Assembly: GCA_001939145.1 (NCBI GenBank) | Contig: LSRX01000534.1 | Coordinates: 231,340 to 295,339, forward strand | Direction: 5' to 3' | Origin: Symbiodinium microadriaticum | Lineage: Eukaryota > Sar > Dinophyceae > Suessiales > Symbiodiniaceae | Length of the DNA: 64,000 bases | In this document: one piece after another, positions 53,027-63,965 of the stretch | How the letters are laid out: each line of letters begins with the position of its first letter | How positions within the stretch are numbered: the stretch's first letter is position 1 | The notes under the pieces: generated by a model | Databases searched by the model: none | Told to the model about the DNA's origin: nothing | Seen by the model: only the letters and a program-made list of their open reading frames with translations | Position numbers and translations under genes: made by a program

Positions 53027-54640
53027 CATACACATACAGTACTGCAACTACAGGTGATCATGCTTTTGGAAGAACTGGAGACAGAATTCGTGAGGTGTTG
53101 CTGATCCACAATGCATAGTTACATAAGAAAGACCAGCAGCACAATCCCCAAACAGTTCGGCCACCTCTGCATCAAGTACTTTGGCCACAGTGGGGAGGTG
53201 GCCCTGAGACCCTGGAGAATCCTGCTGATGCAAGATCTACCCATAATAGTATCCTTATAGACACCCCCAAAGAGGCCCATTTAGATCCCTTTAATATATG
53301 ATAGTATCCTTATAGAAACCTCAAAGGATGCTGCTCTGTTGTGTTTTTTTGCAGGAGCCACCACAACATGTTTCTGTCTCTGCCTGTCTCTTTGCTTGTC
53401 CGTGTGTGTGTGCACATCTGTAGAGTACGCATGGCACTTGCATAAAGAGCATGTCTGTGTAGGCTTAATGCCTTCAAGCTGGGATGCTGCTGCCCTGTTG
53501 GTCGGGAATGCTTCAAGTCTATTTCTATTTCAGTGCTAACCACAATTGAAACCGCAAAGTGCCCGAAGCCCGGGTCATGCGACCTTCGTCCCTAAAGCTC
53601 AAAGCGTCGCCAAAGGTGCCACGAAGGCGAACTTAACAGGCAGTTGAAACCACTGTGTGCGAATTCTCCGTGCCCTGAGCCCCAAATCTTACAGCCTTGC
53701 AGCCTACGCCGCAAACTTCGCAGACATTTGCTGACGAACTGCTGCGCAGGGCGATATGTGAAAAACTAGTTAGGTAAACGATGCAGAGGCTACCTTAAAG
53801 CCTCCGAGAACCTCCAAAGTGCGTCGGATGTTCATGAAATCCCGTATTCGCATTCTCCAGGCTCCAGTGAGTTAATGCTACTTTTCCGGATATGCTTCCC
53901 CCAGCAGTGGCAGGTTTGCTAGCTTCTTTATTTCACCCCCCCCCCCCCACGATTTCTAAACCCTAAATAAACCTGGAAGCCCTACGTCTCTTGGGTTTTT
54001 GGCCCTTACTGCAGGACCCTAAACCCTACACCCCTCTTGAGCTGAAGCTCTAACCTTGTATGAAAGACAGAACCTGCTCCCCAGCACAGGGCCGGAGATG
54101 AGAAGTGCACTATTACTACTATCATTAGCATGATTCTTACTAATAACACCATGGATACTATTATCAAGATTATTATGATTGCTGTTGTTACTGTTGTTGT
54201 TATTATTATTACTATTTGTACTTTTTATTGTTATTACTATTGTTATTTTGAGTATTGCTATTATTACGAATATTACTCTTTTTCTATTTTTATTACTACT
54301 ATTATCATTATTACTAGTTGTCGTCCTGAACCCCCGGCCCCGAAATTCTTACAGCTTTCATCGCAACTCCACGCCCCAAGCACTCCACAAATAGCAATAT
54401 GATAGCTGTAATAAGAATAATAGTAGTAATAGGAATAATAAGAAGAGTAGCACTGATAACTTATAACAACAGTAATGCTCAACCCCTTTGCTTCCAGTAG
54501 TTTGATTGGAAAGGTCGCCTTTACAAGCAAGCATAGAACTTGTTCTGAAGCCTTGCTCTAGAGTGTACAAGATGAGGGTTCTTGGCTGATCGCTGCTTTT
54601 GCCGGGGCTTAGGGCTTGGGGTGGAAGTAAGATTTGGGAG

Positions 54641-54720
54641 CTTCCGAAAACAAGGGGTACCGTATTTTGGGGTCCTTATAATAAGGATCCTGCTATTTAG
54701 GGTCCCCTAGTTTCGGAAAC
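54641..54720. mobile_element. Family B element, shortened
   Basis: Ends CTTCCGAAAACAAGGGGTAC and CTAGTTTCGGAAAC, with about 20 bp of core missing. It directly precedes a coding-like stretch at 54741. Confidence 0.75.
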
Positions 54721-54740
54721 CTGCATTTGGTGCGGTGCAG

Positions 54741-54821
54741 GCAGACGTCATCTTCTCAGCCCAGATCCAGCGCTTGCACTTCTACAGGCCTAGCTTGCTC
54801 TATCCTGTTCCTCAAGGTTGA
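54741..54821 (+). CDS. Candidate exon next to a family B element
   Basis: After TGCGGTGCAG: ADVIFSAQIQRLHFYRPSLL then YPVPQG and TGA; a GT donor at CAAG|GTTGAG would avoid the stop. Starts 20 bp after the element at 54641. The next 250 bases (54850-55097) are open in two + frames. Unknown family. Confidence 0.3.
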   Translation, partial: ADVIFSAQIQRLHFYRPSLLYPVPQG

Positions 54822-55298
54822 GTAGGAAGCAGTTACATGGGACGACGAAGGAGATTGATCGCAGAAGGAAGCCGCGCTGGACAGTTGAGGCTTTCGGAAA
54901 GGGGCTGTTCACCTGATGTTCATGCCTTTGATGGCGAAGCTCGTGCACTTCGTGCAACTACATGCGAAGCGGGCTTGCTCTGTGTGCTTCCTGACATACA
55001 ACACTACATCCGCATGCGAAGGACGAGCTTCAACAAAAAGCACTTCACACAGCCCGGTGGATGTAGCCTAGCAAGCCCAAGAGTCGTTGAGAAGTAATGC
55101 CACAGCCATGTAACTACCAGAAGTCGTCTGAAGTATGCCACCGTCCGCAGGCATCCGAACTGTACGTGTATTTGTGCATACTGCTGCATTTGCTGTACAG
55201 ATCTGTTGAGGAGTGTATGCGTTTGCATGTGTGCAAAGACATACATGCTTTGCGTGCATATATGCATGTGTACATATATATATATATGTATATGTATA

Positions 55299-55549
55299 CA
55301 TAATGCACACACATTTTATGTATACCTATATGTACATCTTTATTTAATCATGTCTATGCATATTTACATGCTTATATGTATGTCTGTCTGTGTGCATGTA
55401 TGTGTATATATATATATATATTATGTATACATAGTGCACACACATATTATGTATACCTATATGTACATCTTTATTTAATCATGTCTATGCATATTTACAT
55501 GCTTATATTTATGTCTGTCTGTGTGCATGTATGTGTGTGTATATATATA
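55299..55549. repeat. Tandem duplication, about 131 bp period
   Basis: Two nearly identical copies containing GTATACCTATATGTACATCT, TTATTTAATCATGTCTATGC and GTCTGTCTGTGTGCATGTAT, each followed by a TA run. Confidence 0.88.
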
Positions 55550-55919
55550 TATACATACATACATGTATACCTACAGCATACGTAAGCCAATTAAATCTCC
55601 AACCCTCAACCTTAAAAATCCAACAGCCCTCAGTAGAATCTTGTAGTGCAGCAGACATCAGCCTCCGGGGAGGGAACGAAGTTGTTAAAAGACAGAGCCC
55701 GTGCGGATTAATTCAGGGCTTTAGGGTTTACGGCTTGGGGTTTAGAGTCTGGGGCGGGGTGTATAGGGTTACTCGTTCGGTGTAAAGGATCAATAGATTT
55801 GGGTTTCGTATGTTGATCTGCATCGGGATCCGTCCCATTCATTAAATTACAGGCAGCAAATTGAACCCACAGCTGCCAGCAGCCACAAGCTTGCTTGCGT
55901 TGTAGGTTCAGGTGTAGGA

Positions 55920-56400
55920 TTGGACGACATAGAATTTGATAAAGCGCGTGTGCACACTGTCCCTGAGGTAAAGGGACAACAGCAGTCCTGTGCTCATAGA
56001 TGCATGCTGGCATTCATTCGGCTTATCCAAAGCCCGAACCCGACAGCAGCTCATCATAGCCGCGGCGCCGCCAGCTTCTTCTTCAAGAACCATATCTTCA
56101 TCATTTCGATGCTCTGTGTGCTGGAGACTTATCGTGGCAGGCTTCTTTTACGTTCGGCCCGGAGACCCCATGTCCTTCTTGAGCCCGAAATCGGCCCTGA
56201 GCCCCCCGGAATCCTAAGCCCTTCAAAAAGCCAGAGCCGTTTAGCTTCAATTGAGCTCAATGATAGGAGTGCTTTCAACAGACCAAATCCGACAGTAGCA
56301 TCGAAAGTGACGGTTAGGTATAGGGTTCAGCGTATCGGGCGGAAAAAAGCTGTAAATTCAGGGCCTGGCTTAGGGTTTAGGGTTGAGGGAGGACGGTACA
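55920..56400 (+). CDS. Open stretch, possible exon with hydrophobic segment
   Basis: From ATG 55920 a frame stays open for 212 codons. The clearest coding-like part is FFFKNHIFIISMLCVLETYR at about 56080-56140, with C/G third positions, like a membrane helix. Later residues derive from TTTAGGG-type DNA and are not credible coding. Unknown protein. Confidence 0.25.
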
Positions 56401-57156
56401 CGGGCCTCCTGGATTCCTGCCGTCCCCAGGTTCCTTCTGTCGCTGATCTACTTCTTGGTGAGGTGCCCTTTCGTGTGGTTTGGGGTTCAAGATTTGAACT
56501 TCCGGCTTCGGGGTTTCGGGTTGAAGCTGAAAGGGGTGCCTTTAGGGTTCGAGGTTAAGGGCCGAGTAACAAGCTACGGATATGCATCCATGCGACCTTG
56601 AGTAGTGTATCAGGCCACCTGGGCTTGTGAAAACTGCAGGAAGGGCTGACTTGACTGAAATCGTCAAGCCCGAAAACCTCTCACACCCAACAACGTCGCG
56701 TTTGCGTGGATTCTAACCCCAACGCTGTATACCAATGTAGTATTAGACTACATGTAGCGCGTTTTGAGGCTGCTGCATTTTTTGAGACTACCGCTTGTAC
56801 CGTTAATTGAACGGGCGTTTTACACGCTGGCAGTAGCCTGGGACGTGGCCAGCAACTCGCCCTGCACAACTACGCCATCCTTAATCCGCAACCTTGGCTT
56901 ACAGGAGGGCTGTTGTGAGTTATGTAGCTAACATAAGTATGTTATATATTATTGCTTTCATTTTAGTGTTTTATTTTATATATTGTATTAAATATAATAA
57001 AGGGTTACTATGCAGGGCCCAGGATTTAGGGTGAGGAGTTAGGAGTCTAGTGACCCTGAACCTTCAACTGCCAGCCTCAAGCTTCTCTTTTCGTTTTTCC
57101 TTTTTTTTGTGTCTGTGTTTCTGTTTTTTTTTTTTTTTTGGGGGGGGGGGGGGGCG

Positions 57157-57274
57157 TCCCTTGACATGGGAAATGTTGGCGATGCTGTGAAGACTACAAC
57201 CCTGCTTTTCCCCGAAAGCCTTTTCTGCCTAAATCTGGCAGCTCAAGACCTTAGACACCTTCAGCTAACCTTAA
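57157..57274 (+). CDS. Candidate exon interrupted by family E
   Basis: Downstream of a poly-T/poly-G run, reads DMGNVGDAVKTTTLLFPESL then FCLNLAAQDLRHLQLTLT. At its 3' end lies the family E element with a duplicated TTCAGCTAACCTTAA. The right copy starts with TTCAG, which could serve as an acceptor. Unknown protein. Confidence 0.28.
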
Positions 57275-57363
57275 CCCAAGGGCTCCAAGTATGCAAATGG
57301 TACTTACTTTGGGGCCTAAAGTCTATGAATAGGACCTACTTTGGGCTATTTGGGGCCCCAGGG
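57275..57363. mobile_element. Family E element with 15-bp target duplication
   Basis: An 89-bp unit from CCCAAGGGCTCCAAGTATGC to TTGGGGCCCCAGGG, flanked by identical 15-bp copies TTCAGCTAACCTTAA at 57260-57274 and 57364-57378. A near-identical inverted copy lies at 59091-59177. Confidence 0.8.
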
Positions 57364-57517
57364 TTCAGCTAACCTTAAAGGCCTGCCAGTTTAAGGGGCG
57401 ACCGGGGTCGAAATACAACCAAACAGAAAATCCATGGTGCAGCCTTAAGGTTCCAGCATCAAAGCTAGGTAAAGGTGGTTGTGATTCGTCCCTTCTCTTT
57501 GCGCCTAGCACGAATGA

Positions 57518-57750
57518 GGACTTAACATGATTATTTCGGTATGCTTTCGGTCCTGTAGGTACGAAAGACATATGCTTATTTCGGTTTGTATGTTTTCGGT
57601 CATGTAGGTGCGAACGGCATGTAGGCAATACTTAACATGATTATGTCGGTTTGTATGCTTTCGGTCATGTAGGCACGAACAGCATGTAGGCAATACTTAA
57701 CATGACTATTTCGGTTCATATGCTTTCGGTAATGTAGGCAAGCAGAGGTT
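57518..57750. repeat. Minisatellite, about 65-bp unit
   Basis: Four copies of a unit containing TATGCTTTCGGTCATGTAGG, CACGAACAGCATGTAGGCAA and ACTTAACATGATTATTTCGG. The last two copies are the most alike. Confidence 0.85.
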
Positions 57751-58400
57751 ACAGCGAAGTTGTCAAGGAGTCCTTTTACATGCTACTTTTAACAATCCCA
57801 CTCCTCAACAGTTCGACAATACCCATAGACCTTTGGAGAGAAAGCCCTAGTTGTATTATCACCATCTGTTTGTGTTTTCGTCCGTCTAAACCAATTTCTA
57901 GAGATTTGAGTTGTATTTTTTACCCATCTGGTTGTATTTACACATCTAGTTGTAATTGGCCTTAGTCTCGGGTTTTGGGGTGAAAGGTCTTTGCAACAAC
58001 CAACCTGCACAGGCCCCTTTGTGTGCAGAGGATTACCACCTCTGTGAAGCCCCTGCGACTCTGTGTCTCCCAGAGAAATCGTTACACCTCGCTTTGCCCA
58101 CCTACCTTACCAGCGCGAATGCCCTTCTACTTAGGATCCCTAGCTCAACCCGGTCTCAGGTTTAGGGTTTCTTGGCTGTGCCAATCCACAAGCATTTTTT
58201 CATACGTTTAACACCAAACTTCCTTTCATCTTCACCTACTCAACCCTGAGCCCGGCACGGTACAGCCGAAACCCTAAACCCGACCCTTAGAGTAACCCTC
58301 TGAAGGAAAATGTATTCAGGGTTTACTGTAGGCTTTTGGGGTTTCGGGTTTAGGGACCCTAACACCTATCAGTTCGACCTGAGATGATTCGCGGACAGGC

Positions 58401-58470
58401 CTCGGGACCGGGGGAGCGTCACGGTGCGTGCGAGCAACGATGCGAAGCTCCTGAGCCTGCAAAGAAAGGC
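58401..58470 (+). CDS. Candidate exon, two frames coding-like
   Basis: GC-rich stretch after GCGGACAG. One frame reads ASGPGERHGACEQRCEAPEP then AKKG and a stop. The other reads RDRGSVTVRASNDAKLLSLQ and stays open to 58510. Composition is clearly different from its flanks. Unknown protein. Confidence 0.28.
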
Positions 58471-59090
58471 TAACCTGAACTCTGAAAAAACCCTACCTTT
58501 TGGTTGTTCCTCGTGATGATTTCCTTTGGCATGCTTTGCAAAATGGAGATTTTGGTAGTCAAGGTGGCCTAGCAGGGCTTGAGATGGATATAAGGTGGTT
58601 TCGGGTATGGGGTTTGCTGTGGTGTTTAGCTTTAGCATCCGGTCTAGAGTTCCTGGTTGGGCTTGAGGGCGCGTCTAAGAGTACTCCGACACGTGGTTTC
58701 TGCAGGCCTCAGTTGGTTGGTCTTGAGGCTTCGGGTTCCCGAAAACCGAAATTGCTTGAATGATTTCGGTTCTTTGGTACTGCAGGGACTATGGATTTCA
58801 CGTGCGAGCTTCATAGTGGACAGGCTTCCTGAACTTCCTGATCGTCAGGAACTGCATTCCTGTAATCACCGGTCTCCTATGGCCCAATACCCCGCAAGTA
58901 GGGAATGCTCCGAAGGAGCAGCAGCATGATTCAAGTTATGTTGCTGAAGCAGGGGTATTGGGCTATACGGGTATCTTGCAGCTCCAGCTCCGCCTCTATG
59001 GGTAACCGGTATAAGCCCTCGGAGAAGACGTTTGGACCGTTTGGCCATCCATATACATATATATGTATACATATATATATATATATACCC

Positions 59091-59177
59091 TGGGGCTCCA
59101 AATAGCCCAAAGTAGGTCCTATTTATAGACTTTAGGCCCCAAAGTAAGTACCATTTGCATACTTGGAGCCCTTGGGT
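59091..59177. mobile_element. Family E element, inverted copy
   Basis: Reverse complement of the 57275 element with very few changes (TGGGGCTCCAAATAGCCC to CTTGGAGCCCTTGGG). It is next to TA microsatellites; no flanking duplication is seen. Confidence 0.8.
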
Positions 59178-60020
59178 GCATACATACATACACCCATTAA
59201 AACCATTACACCGGATACCATCGGATCGTAAAATCTCACAAGGCCGCAGTCGCCACGTTCAGAAGCCTTGTAATCCAAATGAATACCCCCATAAAGACTG
59301 CACCACAGACCTTCTCGCAACCGTACGTTAGTGTGAGCTCCGGGTGGAAGGTTGGAAGCCGGGGTTCGAAGAGTCTTAGGGTCCGAGGCCTGGGGGTTTC
59401 TAGGCCGTGGCTCTCATGGTCTAAGGTTTCGATATAGGGTTCCGGAGTGAGGCTCGAGGGGCGCGTAGATTGTTGGAAGACCATTGAGGGCAAGATGAGG
59501 GGGAGGAACCATAAGACGACGATTCGATTGCTTTCGAACAGGAGGATACTGAAATTTTGACTTATATGATGGGCTCTTCCAGAAATCTCAATGGTATGAT
59601 CCTGAAGGGGCCACTCCGAACCGCCGACGGCAGAATAGGAGACTACATGGATGGCACAAAGTGTTGCATTATGGCCGCAAAGCTAGTTTTTCAATCGCAT
59701 GGCAACGTTGCGGCAGTCGCATTGTTGCAGCCTTTTTCCCATTCTCATGGATTGTTGGAGAAGTATATAGTGAGCCTCGCATGCTTGCCCGATACCATAG
59801 TTGTGTAATGCTAGCATGGCAGAGTAATTCCCGAAAGAAGCATGGAAGCATGATTAAATTGTATCTTCTTCAGAACCAGCCTGTGACAAGCATGCTATGT
59901 TTATGAGTCGAAGTGGTGAAGAAGAGCGGAATATCGACGCGCGTAAGCCGGTAGGTCCTCCATGTTTAACATACGTAATCATACAGTTCTATCTAACCAA
60001 GCTGCAACACTAGGGCAAGC
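59178..60020. other. Stretch with weak coding signals
   Basis: No telomere-like tract. Two overlapping + frames (59557-59808, 59661-59906) are open; the second reads e.g. SFSIAWQRCGSRIVAAFFPF. Neither has convincing splice sites. Confidence 0.35.
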
Positions 60021-60097
60021 ATCACGTGCGAACACAAACACGGCAACAGCATTTACAATCACTTGCGTTTCATCAAAAACGAACTTGCAGAAGGGTT

Positions 60098-60217
60098 GAC
60101 CGCCCTGCTTCAACATGGTTTTCCTTCCGTGATCCGGGCACCATGCTGGCTATGATGCCCCAGACTCCTGTGTTGCAAGCATCTTCTTCGGACATGAACT
60201 CGGCCTGCTCTTCGTAA
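60098..60217 (+). CDS. Candidate terminal exon
   Basis: Downstream of GAACTTGCAG: DRPASTWFSFRDPGTMLAMM then PQTPVLQASSSDMNSACSS and TAA at 60215-60217. C/G-rich third positions and a serine-rich end. A GA microsatellite follows. Partner exons are not identified; function unknown. Confidence 0.33.
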   Translation, partial: DRPASTWFSFRDPGTMLAMMPQTPVLQASSSDMNSACSS

Positions 60218-60594
60218 TGGGCTGTAGAGAGAGAGGGAGAGAGTGCGAGAGCGAGAGAGAAGCTTGCATCCATTCGTGCAGATAATCGTTTGCCCCGTTC
60301 ACTACACCCGCGTACAACAAGGAATGACTAGCATGAGATTTTGCGGCTTCGGGCCTCGTAGGTCAAGCGGAAGGAGCTTATTGGGGGGCAACCAGGGCAG
60401 TTGCTTTCAGTGCTAACACTTTATGGCGTTGATACTGCTACTAACTACGAGCCAGGAGCAGCAAGGGCTGGTTTCCATGGTCACTGCGATTCGCAGTCAT
60501 GAGTCAGACTACTGGTACTCTGGCATTGGTAGCCGTATACACATTTTACTAGTACTTCTAGGAAGAGTTGAGTTTGAAGCTTGAGGTCTAGAGC

Positions 60595-62230
60595 TCAACA
60601 GCTGAATATGTGAGGGCAAACATATGTTTCGGAACTTGGCCTCCCACCACTTCTCCCTTCATCGGAAAGGCATAAAGGGGGCTTTTTCCCAAAGGTCCTT
60701 TGGCGAAGTTGGGGATTGTTGCATCGGTAGGCTATACATGATATCTCACCATCATTTTTAGAGCACCGTTGTTCTTGGGACGCTCTCTCTTTCTGCTTTC
60801 GTGAGAGCACGCCAACCAAACAAGCGAAGCTTTGCCTTTGTGGCAAGCTGGAGCCAGCTCGACACGATGACATGGCCTGCACGGGAAGGGATTGCTTCGA
60901 AGTCAGAAAGCTGGCGAACAAAGCATGGCCTGGTAAGCCGGACAGTAAGAACCCACAAGCAGCAGTCATATCTGGTTTGGACAAGTTCCTGTTGCGTCGG
61001 CATGAGCTTGTGCAATCATGCGGGTGCAGCAACAGCCTTCCGCCGGAAAAACAGTAGCAGACAGTCCATGAGTAGCATCTCACCGCGTTTCCTGGTAAAG
61101 TTTGTCCGGCCGAGTTTTAGCTTGCTGGCAGACAAGTGGATTGAGGCATTGAGGTGTATCACGTCGCCGTTTATCACTAAGGCAAGACATTGACCACAGT
61201 CTACCTTCATCAATTTAGCAATGAGAGACAACTCAGAGATTGTGTTTCATCGGACACGCATCACAAACTTTGCGATGCATTTACAAATCCCCGCATTTTC
61301 CCGCAAAATGTGCCGAAGAGTACAAACTGAGCTTTACAAATCCCGCAAATCCCCGCATTTTCCCGCAAAGCGGTTCCGCGTTTTGCAGGAATTTACAAAT
61401 TCCCGCATTTTCCTGCAAAAAGCCCCGTGCGTCCTTTGCAGCAAAACAGCGTCCTGATGCATTTGTCGCTTGCAAGCACCCAGAGCAACGAATTGTCCAA
61501 ACAATCGTAACAGGATACTCCCCTCCAGCTGTCCCCAGTCTTGTCGTTGCTGCCCAGTACGGTATACCAGACTGCGTGACGTAGCTCAAGCAGGTTGCTT
61601 TCTGAATCCCGGAGCATTTGTGAGATTCGTCATGCTGGGATTCACATGCATCTCTTCTTACTTGACCACTCATGGCCACTCTGCTCTTGTCACACTTGGT
61701 CTGGAGTCGCATGCACTGGCAACCTTCTGTTCCAAGTCGCTGTGGGGTCTTCCGGTGCTGCTATCTTTCAGCCCAGAAGCGGCCTCGTCCCAGCATTTGT
61801 GTTTCAACACAAATTCCGTTAATACATATTTGCAAAAACATCCCCCCTGTGCAGCCACCTCGATCGTCCTGACCATGCGTCGCTTTACGCCCGAGTTCAC
61901 CAACCCTGTTATAGTTGTCGGGCAACCTGAATCCCGAAAAGGCCCCCGTTTATAAAAGCCCCCTTTCAGGGCCGACTTCACTGACGCCATGTGATAACTC
62001 GCATACAAACGGCTCTCGCTTCGTCTCATACATGCATATTCTAATTGCTTGTCTGCCAAGGACGAAAACGGTAGATGGATGAGCGGGGCGGGGCATGTAC
62101 TGGACATATGGGGGTTTGTGCCGCTAATGCTGTACCTCTGCTCATATACTCTCGGCATGTTCACCGGCGGGTACATGACATATGCATCAGGAAAGTCAGG
62201 GCATTGATAGGTTTGCCTTTGCATAATAAC
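60595..62230. other. Island open on both strands, no recognised gene
   Basis: Frames of 130-184 codons exist on both strands (+ 60801-61193, + 61470-61955, - 60595-61083, - 61670-62224). No splice signals or family motifs choose between them. Could be an old, decayed mobile element or g/c-balanced unique DNA. Confidence 0.35.
61280..61425. repeat. Minisatellite with AAATCCCCGCATTTTCCCGC
   Basis: Three to four copies of TTTACAAATCCCCGCATTTT + CCCGCAAA with spacers of about 25 bp. The spacer GCGGTTCCGCGTTTTGC adds short inverted repeats. Confidence 0.8.
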
Positions 62231-62481
62231 TTCTACCAGGAACTTAAACCCGAGGACCTAAACACCAACATTAAAGGCCCTGAACCGAACTCAGCTAAAC
62301 CAATGTCTTGAAACCTAGGTTCCAAAGCTTGGGGTTGAGGTTTGGATTTGGGGTCCGAACTTCAGATCCAAACTCAAGGTAAGCATAAACCAAACCCGCA
62401 ACCTCCAAAACCATACACCCTAATTAACCCTCTAAATCCTATATACCCTAAACCGCCACTTTATTTTACAACGGAGTCTCA

Positions 62482-62798
62482 GGCTGACAAGCTTGATCGG
62501 GGCCGCGACTGGAAAAGCTGCTTCTGCCGTGTAAAGTTGCAGACACTTGCACGCGTTTACAGCTTAGAATATCTCGCTCAAACTCCTCGTGTTCTGAATG
62601 GGCAGGCCCAAAAGCCTAAAGTTACGAATCCTGGAGTTCGTTTCACGGGAACCGAGGGCGTGTACAGAGCTACCAGGCAAAGTGCAGCAGCTTTGCTTAA
62701 GCTTCCAACATTGGTTCAAGTCTGGCCTCGTGACCATGCTCTCTGGCCGTGGATGCTTTGCAAAGGCTGTTTTGAGAGGGCCGTCTCAAAATACTAGA
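62482..62798 (+). CDS. Candidate terminal exon running into a minisatellite
   Basis: After GGAGTCTCAG: ADKLDRGRDWKSCFCRVKLQ, then further mixed residues, with LWPWMLCKGCFERAVSKY and TAG near 62796. The stop falls in the first copy of the minisatellite. About 105 open codons, clean composition. Unknown family. Confidence 0.32.
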
Positions 62799-63013
62799 TC
62801 TTCTTTACAACCCGAAACCCCTCTCAAAATACTAGATCTTCTTTACAACCCGAAACCCCTCTCAAAATACTAGATCTTCTTTACAACCCGAAACCCCTCT
62901 CAAAATACTAGATCTTCTTTACAACCCGAAACCCCTCTCAAAATACTAGATCTTCTTTGCAACCCCAAACCCCTCTCAAAATACCAGATCGTCTTTGCAA
63001 CCCCAAACCCCTT
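62784..63013. repeat. Minisatellite, about 38-39-bp unit
   Basis: Six copies of CTCTCAAAATACTAGATCTT followed by CTTTACAACCCGAAACCC; the last copies change GAAAC to CAAAC and TACTAG to TACCAG. The first copy overlaps the end of a coding-like open frame, whose stop (TAG) is part of the unit. Confidence 0.9.
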
Positions 63014-63121
63014 GATCAAAGGTCTTTGGGTGTTGGAGGCCTCAGGATTCCAGACAGCTGGGCGCAGGGGCTGAATGTCTGGGGTGAAGACCCCTGGGTC
63101 TGGACCAAGAGAAGACAACAA

Positions 63122-63224
63122 ATGGGACTTTCCGACAATTGGGGCACCTTATTTTGGGGTCCTTATAATAAGGATCCTACTATTAAGGCTACTATATTAG
63201 GGGCCCCTATTTCGGAAACCCCCA
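63122..63224. mobile_element. Family B inverted-repeat element
   Basis: Ends ATGGGACTTTCCGACAATTG and ATTTCGGAAACCCCCA with a consensus core. It stops 20 bp before the ATG of the open frame at 63244. Confidence 0.8.
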
Positions 63225-63243
63225 AAGAAGCAATGCTCAGCTG

Positions 63244-63516
63244 ATGATGGCCCGCATCATTTTTACAATCATTATCGTCGCTTTCTCGTCATCGTCAGTA
63301 TCATCACATTTAAAAGCTACGGGTGGTGCCCGACAAGAGAATCCCGCGAGCTACCCTAGTGGGGTGAGGATAGCATTGAGCGAGCGCTTCGCTAAAACTC
63401 CTGGCAGCGATCGCCCTGTATGCCTCAAGGGCCGAATGAGCCGTGAAGCAGTTCCCGGCCCAGTGCCTTTGAGGGAGTCAGCGCCCCTCTGCCACTCAAG
63501 TACATTACAATTCTAG
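63244..63516 (+). CDS. Open frame with possible signal peptide
   Basis: ATG-initiated, 90 codons: MMARIIFTIIIVAFSSSSVS resembles a signal peptide with an AxA-less Ser-rich cleavage area, followed by a hydrophilic part (HLKATGGARQENPASYPSGV). Family B ends 20 bp upstream. The minus strand is partly open. Could be a small secreted protein or chance. Confidence 0.28.
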   Translation: MMARIIFTIIIVAFSSSSVSSHLKATGGARQENPASYPSGVRIALSERFAKTPGSDRPVCLKGRMSREAVPGPVPLRESAPLCHSSTLQF

Positions 63517-63740
63517 ACCTAAACCCCAAACATGTTGAACGTGAATTTGCGGCTGGTTCAGTTGGTCCTTTAGGGTGGGTCACCATGCCCAGTGCGCCTG
63601 GTGCCGTCGTGGCCACGAAAACGTCTGCAGGGTGCTAGGTTTCACTTTGAGGTTTACGACTCTTTGGGTTGAAGACTTCAAAGGTGTTGAGGGCAGCGGT
63701 TCTTGTCTAGCTCCGGTCGTTCTCAGAGTTTACAGTACGG

Positions 63741-63965
63741 ATGGGTTGGACAGACACCCTGATGCATCACGCCACCAACAAGCCGAAGCCAAAGCAAACC
63801 AGGCCAAGATCCGACTCCCAACTTCTGATGCATCTGCTTACAACCAAGGACAGATGGTTCACACGCAGCTGCTTTCGCTTGGATCCTCCATCTTTCACTT
63901 TAACTCCGATCCATGTCCTGAAGCCAAAACCGATGCATCCCCGACCTCGTATTCAAGATCTGTAG
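63741..63965 (+). CDS. Open frame near the window end
   Basis: ATG-initiated, 74 codons: MGWTDTLMHHATNKPKPKQT and SDSQLLMHLLTTKDRWFTRS. Basic and proline-rich. May continue as an exon past the window. Unknown. Confidence 0.22.
   Translation: MGWTDTLMHHATNKPKPKQTRPRSDSQLLMHLLTTKDRWFTRSCFRLDPPSFTLTPIHVLKPKPMHPRPRIQDL

Noticed and set aside
53048..53233. Minus-strand frame (e.g. VAKVLDAEVAELFGDCAAGL) as a gene
   Set aside because: The + strand of the same DNA is equally coding-like (KQFGHLCIKYFGHSGEVALR); no splice or start evidence chooses, so no feature is claimed.
62784..63013. CRISPR-like array of about 39-bp repeats
   Set aside because: Units are contiguous without spacers and the genome is eukaryotic; it is a minisatellite.
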